From contig JANFAH010000087.1 of NCBI GenBank assembly GCA_024663395.1, positions 1 to 25,000 on the forward strand: a stretch of 25,000 nucleotides of DNA, in the 5' to 3' direction. Shown here piece after piece: positions 18,729-25,000 of the stretch; position 1 is the stretch's first letter; the number at the start of each line of letters is the position of its first letter. The notes beneath the pieces are model-generated. The model made no database searches, had not been told where the DNA came from, and saw only the letters and a list, made by a program, of their open reading frames with translations. Both the position numbers and the translations under genes were made by a program. Source of the stretch: Pisolithus tinctorius. Taxonomy: Eukaryota; Basidiomycota; Agaricomycetes; Boletales; Pisolithaceae.

Positions 18729-19179
18729 GGGACTATGGGCAGTACATGTATCAAAGGGGCCACCTCCTTGTGGTTCCACCCAGGCAATGCACATACAGCA
18801 TAGCCAAGTGCCCCTTGTGACCGGAAGGCAGGGTCAGATGGGAAACTGAATGAACTGCCTGATGAAGGTGTGGCCTATCTTAACCTAAGGCATCCTGATG
18901 CTGGAGCTGGTGATCAGTCTAGACCAAGGAATAGGGAGCCATAGCGATGCAGTGTTAATACTGATCCTGGTCTAGCTTGAAAACTCCTAATAATTATGTT
19001 TGCAGGTTGACTGCTACTGAACAAGGAATGCATTTGGTTGGATTCTGGGTTTTGCCTCAAGGGCACAGGTGATCCCTGCCCTGTTCAAACCGAGTCTCTC
19101 CAATTAGCTATGGGTGGCAATTTTTGGAATTTTTGCTAATGAAAACCTGCAGACACTCCTTTTAAATTATTACCCCACC
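18729..19179 (+). other. LINE B 5' untranslated region
   Basis: It starts GGGACTATGGGCAG directly after 18S sequence and reaches the ORF1 start. Potential stems are GGGGC 18756-18760 with GCCCC 18810-18814, CCAC 18760-18763 with GTGG 18770-18773, and CTAGACC at 18919-18925 with GGTCTAG at 18969-18975. No promoter was recognised. Attribution to LINE B is by position. Confidence 0.5.
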
Positions 19180-20279
19180 ATGTCCTCCACCCCCAAGACC
19201 CCTGCTAACCAAGTCACACAGTCACAAGTGCAGACATGTTGTGACTCCCAAGCCAGAACAAGAGCTTGAGATGACTGGTGAAGTGGAGGGCATGGGAGAC
19301 CCTTTTGCTGCCATGGAATGTGGTGAGATGACCCTGGCTGACCAAGTTGATGAAGTCTTCGGTGTTGATAAGAACTGGGCAGGCTACCTGCAGGGTCTTT
19401 GCAGAGAAGGACCAGAAGATGAAGGACAGGATCTTGCAAAACTCCCTGCTCTGGTTGGTCTTTGCCACGGTACATGAGCATGACCACCAATTCAGTCCAG
19501 GAAACCACTATGACTCGAAGTTGTTCCTCATGGTATCGAATTTTGTTATACAGCAGTGGCAAGTGCAGCCTGTACAGATCGAAAGATACCCCTTTCCTGG
19601 AAAGACAATCAGGTACCTGTTGATGTTCGAAGCGAAGGATGCTCCCCAGCTCCTTCAAATCCTACCAAGCGACTGCATCAAACTCTCAAAGGGCTTGGGG
19701 TGTTGTTTTCATTCTCTTGCACATGAGCTATCTAGCTGGCAACACTTGATGATCGGTGGGGTCCCAGTGCACATGACTCAGAAGGAGTTGGAGAGGGTTG
19801 TTCTGTCAGAGGAGATGCTGTGGGTGACAGTCTTTACACAGGTGAGGATGGAAAATGGCATGGTGATGGACAAAGTCTACTTAGCAGGTGATTTTGCCCA
19901 AGAAAAGTCTGCTGTCATGGAGAACCTGAAGAAGGAATTCTCGCACAAAGGATGCATCCTCTGCTTGGAATGACAACAAGTTTGCTCTGCTTGTGGGGAG
20001 GTTGATCACATCCAGAGTGCTTGTGGGTTGAGACTCTGACTTCAATCCCCTGACATGCAGGAGTGGGCCTTTGTCCCTGTAGGTGTCTTGACCAGACCCA
20101 CCAACAAATCCATGAAGGAGATGGGAGGAAAGGAGCAGGAGATGAACCCTGCATTGGGCTCTAAGACCAGAGCTCTTTTGGATGGTGACAAGTCTGATGT
20201 GCCCAAACTACCCTCAGACAACAACCATCCAGCGAAGAAGCATAAGGGTAACAACAAGGGGAAAAAGGGAAAGAACTGA
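19180..20279 (+). pseudogene. LINE B ORF1: Gag-like RNA-binding protein with CCHC knuckle
   Basis: The first ATG is at 19180 (MSSTPKTPANQVTQSQVQT). A frame change near 19240 gives PKPEQELEMTGEVEGMGDPF and DEVFGVDKNWAGYLQ. A second near 19385 gives FAEKDQKMKDRILQN and a long open part to 19973 with RYPFPGKTIRYLLMFEAKDA. In the same frame after a TGA comes CSACGEVDHIQSAC (19983-20024), a perfect C-X2-C-X4-H-X4-C zinc knuckle, then another TGA and a basic tail ending KKHKGNNKGKKGKN. The two stops are likely CGA arginines turned to TGA. ORF1 proteins coat the element RNA. Confidence 0.8.
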
Positions 20280-20507
20280 TTGTGTTCCCCTGGCACTCTG
20301 ACTTGGGACTACTACATACATATGACCTGCCTGTACATATAGGTGTTGCAAAGTAGTCATTCCTTTAATGCCATGGTGTGTATATGTACAGGATCTTGTG
20401 TACATTCCAATCGCCCCTACAGTAGTCTATCATTTATGTGCTTTGGCACTAATGTCACTCCTTTGGTCCAGTGCTCAATCATTGCTCGAGTAAGAACTGT
20501 AAAGTTA
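20280..20507 (+). other. LINE B inter-ORF region, left part
   Basis: Spacer between the ORF1 stop and the solo LTR. It shows no motif that I can support. Its last five bases, AGTTA, are the target duplication. Confidence 0.5.
20503..20507 (+). repeat. Target site duplication, left copy, AGTTA
   Basis: AGTTA directly precedes the LTR start TGTCATATCC and recurs at 21410-21414 directly after the LTR end TACTTCACA. Confidence 0.85.
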
Positions 20508-20973
20508 TGTCATATCCATGACTCTCGGACTCGGACTTGGACCAGTCCAGACCCCTAGCCCCTATCTCCGGTCAAGTCTGGTCCTGGTCCAGCCTAGAAA
20601 ACCCAATCCCGACCCTAGATAACTCAACTCCGGCCTGCATAACTCAAGTCCGGTGTTTTACCCCTATCTCCGGTCCATTTCGGCCTCCCAGCCTTGCGCT
20701 GCTCCACCCCGGTCCTCCCAGGTCTATGTCTGGGTCACCCAGACATAACTCCGGTCTGTTTCCCTTTGTTTGTACTATATTTAGTCTAGCCCGTTCATCT
20801 GACTTTGCTTACTGTACAAATCCTGTGTCTGACCCCAGTATGCCGGTCACCTGGACTTTGGCTATTAGCCTCGGCACAGCCACTATGGCTATCCACTCTC
20901 TTGCTAATCTTCTTGCTAATAGCTTATTAACAAGTCCAGCTCTATGTTTGTTATCCCAGACCGGCCTTGTGTA

Positions 20974-20980
20974 TTTAACC
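20974..20980 (+). promoter_or_regulatory. TATA-like box of LTR-2
   Basis: TATTTAA, at the same distance from the conserved GAATATCAACTTAGT motif as the TATAAAAG of LTR-1. Weaker match than LTR-1. Confidence 0.4.
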
Positions 20981-21243
20981 CCTGTACATACTTTGTAGCA
21001 CCCTCAGTCAGAATATCAACTTAGTATTACCCTCAACTCCATGTTACCCCTAGAGCTACTCCATAGCTAAGGCCAAGCCCTAAGCTATTCCCGGCCCCTG
21101 TCCCAGACCTCTCCCTGGCTTGCATAAGGGTACAGCACATAAGCTGAGACCAAGGGAGGTAGATCCAACCCCAGACCGGCTTCCCCTTGTGCGTGCTCCA
21201 ACACCGGTCGGTTTCCCATTCTACTGGTCTTATTCCCATGCTG

Positions 21244-21390
21244 CCGGCCTTAAGTCCAGTCCTCCGGACTTAGCCCCTGACCTCCGGCCTTGACTCCGGT
21301 CTACTCGGACTTGGCCCCTGTCTCCCGGCCTTGATTCTGGCCACTTGGACTTAGCCCCTGTCACCTGGTCTTGAAGCCCGGTCACCCAAG
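21244..21390 (+). repeat. 40-41 bp tandem repeats inside LTR-2
   Basis: Units starting CCGGCCTT or CCTGGTCTT lie at 21244, 21284, 21325 and about 21364. Each contains CGGACTTAGCCCCTG or a close variant in its second half, except the shorter last unit. The repeats add CpG and CCGG sites to the U5 side of the LTR. Confidence 0.7.
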
Positions 21391-21409
21391 GGTAAACCTG
21401 TACTTCACA

Positions 21410-21414
21410 AGTTA
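21410..21414 (+). repeat. Target site duplication, right copy, AGTTA
   Basis: Matches 20503-20507 and follows the LTR end exactly. Confidence 0.85.
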
Positions 21415-21429
21415 GTTAAATCTAGATGA

Positions 21430-21520
21430 ATGGCCAGCCTAATCAGAGCTTCGGAATCGATACCCTTGGACCTCGGTCTGAGGGTATTGATGATGATGAA
21501 GCTCTGCTTAGGCCAGCCAT
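21430..21520. repeat. 91-bp hairpin-forming inverted repeat
   Basis: The outer arms are 23 bp (ATGGCCAGCCTAATCAGAGC then TTC, against GAAGCTCTGCTTAGGCCAGC then CAT), matching at 20 positions. Two mismatches are CA opposite TG, as expected from a decayed CpG. An internal bulge of about 7 and 10 nt follows, then an inner 7-bp stem ATACCCT/AGGGTAT and a GACC/GGTC tip. It lies 15 bp after the LTR-2 target duplication. Confidence 0.7.
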
Positions 21521-21670
21521 AATGCCCAGTGAGATTTTGCTATAGGGCAGGCCTCTGAGTGCTTGTACCGACCCCGACAGCCTGATTTATGACCCCCTGT
21601 GTGCACAATTGCTTACATAAGATCTAGAACTGGTCATATATTGCTAACCAGGGAGTGTTTTCATCCACGA

Positions 21671-21765
21671 GATACTCTAGCAGTCTAAGTCGCCACTACC
21701 AGGTGAGCAGTCTCCATAAACCCATATGTCTGGAGGACTTGGTTCGAACCTGGGGTGGGCCAGAA
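21671..21765 (+). pseudogene. tRNA-like sequence (class II, Leu/Ser-type) or SINE head
   Basis: An A-box-like TAGCAGTCTAAGTCGCC is at 21678-21694. A long variable arm is suggested by CTCCA (21712-21716) pairing with TGGAG (21731-21735), and GGTTCGAACCT (21741-21751) is a near-perfect B box. The order and spacing resemble a class II tRNA. The acceptor stem does not pair and the T stem is weak, so it is not a working tRNA. It may be a tRNA-derived SINE head or a coincidental pol III-like promoter. Confidence 0.45.
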
Positions 21766-22166
21766 TTAAATTGCAGCCAGTTTGAGTTGAATTGGTGAGT
21801 GTCTCTTTTTGTTTTGGCCAATTAGAAATGTCAATTCGTCGAAAATGCATCAGGGTTATGTGAAATGAATACCCCCCAATGCTGAAAGAAACCCCACCAC
21901 CTTTGCCTGATAGGAGATGAAGTCATTAGTGGACTCTGGCATGATATACTGCCAATGAAATATGAGCCTGCAGAGTCCCCCTCCCCACCCTGTTCACACA
22001 TGCATTAGTTGGATAGACATAGTGAACAGAGGGGTGATGCCAAACTTTCCTGAGTGACACTCCCTTTGCAAGATGGATGCTGGAAGCCCCACAACCTTGT
22101 TAAGTATCCAAAGAGGGCCCCTCCCAACGGGTCTAGGGCAATCCCTGGGTAGTAAACTGCTCACTG
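21766..22166 (+). other. LINE B region upstream of the ORF2 open frame
   Basis: The frame of ORF2 can be followed upstream to about 21867 (EYPPMLKETPPPLPDRR), but with at least ten stops, mostly TGA or TAG. It may be the decayed N-terminus of ORF2 or plain inter-ORF sequence. Nothing else is supported. Confidence 0.35.
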
Positions 22167-23816
22167 ATGCAACATACACATATAAATACACCAGAACCAG
22201 ATTTTTCACCCACTATCAGACATGCTGCTTTAGATTATTCACCTCCTTCCCCTGAGCAGGAACTCAACTATATACCCCTTGGTACATTTGCTTCCTCTGC
22301 TGAAGAAGGGGACAGCTGGATTTGCTTGGATATCCTTAGTGACAGAGGTAAATGCCTCTTTGACAGCATGGAGTGGGTGAACAATTGCAGAGAGGATGTA
22401 CTGCCTGAGGAAGCATGGCACTGGTATGGTACCAGAAGGGCAGTGCTCAGAAGAGCAGTGGGAAAGGACTGCCCGACTAATGTGACACTCTGAGAGAGTA
22501 TGTATGGACGACAGGAAACACTCAGGATGGGGTTGGGTGTCAAGCAATGGCATAGAGAGAAGTGCCATTTCTTCGTTAGAAGGGACCATGCCCTCAGCGA
22601 AGATAATGCATCCTGGATCAAACATAGATTTGGAACACCCCTGCGAGAGGGAGTGCCCTTGGAGGAAAGGAGGAGTGAACAGGACATAGATGTCCCCCTA
22701 GCACCTTTCCTCCCGTACAGCCCCACCCATAGTCAATTTACTGCTGAATTGATGGCCCCAGTGAGGTTCTGCCTATTCAACACTGGATGGCTCACCAGGC
22801 AGGAAGTCTGGGATGTATTGAAGGACCACCTAGCCCCTGAAGTTATGGACAGTGTGTTACAGGTGCAAACCTTCCTACAACCCAACAGCTACCCACATAC
22901 TGACTTCTGGTTGGAGGCAAGGGTGGCTGCCAGAATCAAACAAGGCTTGTACCTCATGGCAGCCCAGAGAAGGCATGGAACCAGAGAAATAAACAAGTTC
23001 CCACCGTACAAGCTGAAATGGTTCTGGAAGCATGATAAGCTTACCACACACTGGCAGCTGGACACTTGGAAATCCTGGAGAGACAGAAAGTTGGAGCCCC
23101 ATCCTGCCCACCTGGCCTTTGAGGAAACCCCCAGAAAGGGGATTGCGACATTAAACATAAATGGCATGGGTGCAAAAAAGCCTGGCATTATCAACCTCCT
23201 GAAATGGAACAGGATAGGAGTGCTCGCTATCCAGGAAACCTTGCTGGGGAAAAATCAGTACAGGTTCCACATCGAGGGCTATGAAACCTACCAAAGACCC
23301 AAGTCTGCAGGCTTTAGGGGACATGCCCTCCTTGTCAGCAGGCACTTCCCATCCTATGAGGTCTCCCTGAACAAGGAAAAATGTTACATCCATGTAAAAA
23401 TCACTAAACTCAGTGGGGACAGACCTTGGCACATCATCTTGGTTTACCTCCCCTTGGGTGGAAACCAATGGAGCAAGAGGACACAATGCCTGAAGGATAT
23501 AATGCTGGAATATTGTGACATAGTCTCCAAGGACCATGATGCCAAAGTGGTAATAATGGGAGATTTCAACATGAGACATGACGAGCTGGCTAGAAGGATC
23601 ACAAAGGAAAATGACAGTCCTACCTGCCTCAAAATCGCTGGCTGCAGCCTTACCTTCCACAGGAAGGGCACCAAATGGTCAGATGTCAACAACATACTGG
23701 TCAGCCCTGCAGTGAACTGCTTCCTGAAACCAGGAAAGGTGGTCTGCAACTGGGGCACAGACTCTGATCACTTCCTGATAGTCACTGCATTGAAAGGTGC
23801 TGAAAAAGAACCCTGA
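22167..23816 (+). pseudogene. LINE B ORF2, N-terminal region and endonuclease
   Basis: It is one frame from 22167 with a single stop (TGA at 22491-22493) before 23814. After about 320 residues without a recognised domain comes the endonuclease: KGIATLNINGMGAKKPG (about 23140), VLAIQETLLGKNQYRF with the catalytic Glu, VVIMGDFNMRHDEL (about 23550), KWSDVNNILVSP and TDSDHFLIV with the terminal SDH. The block DVNNILVS usually has Asp-His or Asp-Tyr in place of the two Asn, so the active site may be altered. A TGA at 23814 interrupts the same frame, which continues beyond. Confidence 0.85.
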
Positions 23817-25000
23817 AAGAGGGCAGTGCTGGTGACCCATCAGTTCAACGTAGACCTTGTGAAAGGCCATGGAAAGGCCATAATAAACCACAACCATTGG
23901 AGTGCCCTCCCTGTCGATCCCATCAAAACCAAAGAGGATTTGGACCGATGTGCAGAGCAATTCAGCACTGTAGTCAACAATGTTGCCTTGGAACTGGGAA
24001 TAAAGACCCAAAGAGTGGGAACAGAACCAAGGCTAAACAGATCCCTAAAGAAAAAGGCAGACAAGGCCACAAAAGCACACAAAAAATGGGAACTGGCAGC
24101 TGAACAAGGCTCTGCTACCACAGACCACCTGTGGCAACATTACTGCACACTGAAGAGAGACACCCATAAACACCTCAAAGCATGGAAAAAGAAAATGCAT
24201 GAAAAGGAGGTGGCACAGGTTGCCAAGCTCTATTTTGACAGTGAAATGAAGGCTTTCCACTGCTGGGAGGACTCCACTACCAAAGGCATGATGTGTAACG
24301 ACAGCATAAAACCTGTCATAGACAAGGAAGGGAGGCTCCTCACAGATGAAGCTGATATAAGGCAAAGGACCTATGAATACTTCAAGGACCTCCACCAAGA
24401 TGATCCTGGATTGCTCTCCAGAAACAAGGATTACTGGGCTGGAAAGGCATGTAAAAGATGAGAGCAAGAACTCCAAGGGCTAAATGACATGCCTGCCTGG
24501 AGGGAGATCCTGCTGGTGATCAGACAGATGATGCTGGGCACTGCACCCAGACATGACAACATTCCGATAGAGGTCTATAAAGCCTTGCTTAAAGAAGAAT
24601 GCCACCATCTGCTGGAGCGACAGGGAGTGCAGGTAGGAGATGGCCTCTATGTGGCACTACCAGAACATGAGCTCCCTGAAAAACCAGTGACCATGATGGG
24701 TGAACATCTGCACAGGGTCATCTTGGGCATATGGAAAACCAAGAAACAGCCCCAATACTGGAGTTTGGTGATGGAAAAACTGCTCTTCAAATCAGGTGAC
24801 CCCACTGACCTGAAAAACTACAGGGGAATCAGCCTCATAGTGGTGGCAATGAAAATTGTCACCTCCATGATGGCAATGAGACTGTTGAAAGCGGCAGAGG
24901 ATAACAATATATTGGTACTGGAACAGGGTAGGTTCAGGAATCACGAGGAAGCAATCACACAGTTCATAACCCTTGCTGAAATGGTGAGGTGGTGCTGCTT
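23817..25000 (+). pseudogene. LINE B ORF2, linker and start of reverse transcriptase (partial)
   Basis: The same frame as the endonuclease continues with a lysine-rich linker (LKKKADKATKAHKKWELAAE) and KLYFDSEMKAFHCWEDSTTK. After a TGA at 24459-24461 it continues with APRHDNIPIEVYKALLKEEC, KLLFKSGDPTDLKNYRGISL and EQGRFRNHEEA. KSGDPTDLKNYRGISL is the RT finger region of LINE enzymes. The catalytic FADD box lies beyond the window. The long linker and the insertion after KALLKEEC are larger than in LINE A, so the two elements are different families. Confidence 0.85.

Larger units (their letters stand above)
20508..21409 (+). mobile_element. Solo LTR (LTR-2), 902 bp, inserted between LINE B ORF1 and ORF2
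   Basis: It begins TGTCATATCC, ends TACTTCACA (TGT/ACA termini) and has a 5-bp target duplication AGTTA on both sides. It is rich in CpG and CCGG, unlike its surroundings. A TATTTAA box at about 20974 lies about 35 bp before GAATATCAACTTAGT at 21011, the same arrangement and identical 15-nt motif as LTR-1. It is therefore a related Ty3/gypsy-type family in plus orientation. There is no internal region, so a recombination-derived solo LTR is the simplest reading. Confidence 0.88.
18729..25000 (+). mobile_element. LINE B: non-LTR retrotransposon, runs off the right edge
   Basis: It comprises a 5' region (18729-19179), ORF1 with a CCHC knuckle (19180-20279), an inter-ORF region interrupted by a 902-bp solo LTR, and ORF2 with an endonuclease (from about 22167) and the start of reverse transcriptase at the window end. 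The reading frame of ORF2 is held for over 2.8 kb with only three stops from 22167, so it is younger than LINE A. The left boundary is set by the end of 18S homology. The 3' end is outside the window. Confidence 0.82.

Noticed and set aside
18729..18745. GGGACTATGGG after the 18S fragment resembling a later 18S segment (GGGACTATCGG)
   Set aside because: Only about eight bases agree and the following sequence diverges, so I treat it as the LINE B start and not more 18S.
19170..19658. Minus-strand frame of 162 codons opposite LINE B ORF1
   Set aside because: It is a shadow of the ORF1 coding region, and the plus strand shows consistent LINE ORF1 content with a zinc knuckle in place.
1..25000. 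CRISPR array, bacterial operon or phage features
   Set aside because: No regularly spaced identical repeats with unique spacers; introns, LINEs and 18S rRNA show the DNA to be eukaryotic. The hairpin repeats are irregularly spaced.

Overview
The window looks like a piece of a large, transposon-rich fungal nuclear genome, most likely an agaricomycete (mushroom-forming basidiomycete). The evidence is short introns of about 47-90 bp with GTAAGT/GTATGT donors, CTAAC-type branch sites, Ty3/gypsy elements with chromodomains, LINE elements carrying RNase H and zinc motifs, and an 18S rRNA fragment of fungal type. I found no intact host gene. Almost everything is a decayed repeat or pseudogene, and the decay is dominated by loss of CpG: C-G has become T-G or C-A, and CGA codons have become TGA.

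Layout. 1-3563: two overlapping remnants of a SNF2-type helicase gene. The C-terminal end of one copy (1-412) is fused directly to the interior of a second copy (413-3563), and both are disabled. 3564-4560: non-coding, with a tandem array built around a 19-bp hairpin repeat that also occurs elsewhere in the window. 4565 to about 8520 (and perhaps 8900): a minus-strand Ty3/gypsy element holding gag, a zinc knuckle, protease, the start of the pol linker, integrase and a chromodomain stub. It has lost reverse transcriptase and RNase H. A younger plus-strand solo LTR (4991-5662, target duplication CTGCC) sits inside its integrase/chromodomain reading frame. 9433-11870: a broken gene of an unrecognised family. 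11843-12076: the last part of a Helitron PIF1-like helicase.

12811-18380: LINE A, with a 5' array of six roughly 85-101 bp monomers, then an endonuclease, reverse transcriptase, RNase H-like and zinc-motif region riddled with frameshifts, and a poly(A) tail. 18380-18728: about 350 bp of nuclear 18S rRNA gene directly abutting that poly(A). 18729-25000 (runs off the window): LINE B, with ORF1 (CCHC knuckle) and ORF2 (endonuclease, then the start of reverse transcriptase). Between its two ORFs lie a 902-bp solo LTR (20508-21409, target duplication AGTTA), a long hairpin (21430-21520) and a tRNA-like sequence (about 21671-21765).

Relative ages can be read from nesting and CpG content. The helicase, the gypsy element and the hairpin repeats are CpG-poor and old. 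LINE B is intermediate. The two solo LTRs are CpG-rich and young, and each interrupts an older element. The most unusual point is the 18S fragment wedged between two LINEs. It suggests rDNA-targeted insertion, or an rRNA-LINE chimera made by template switching. All family assignments are by eye; no database search was run.
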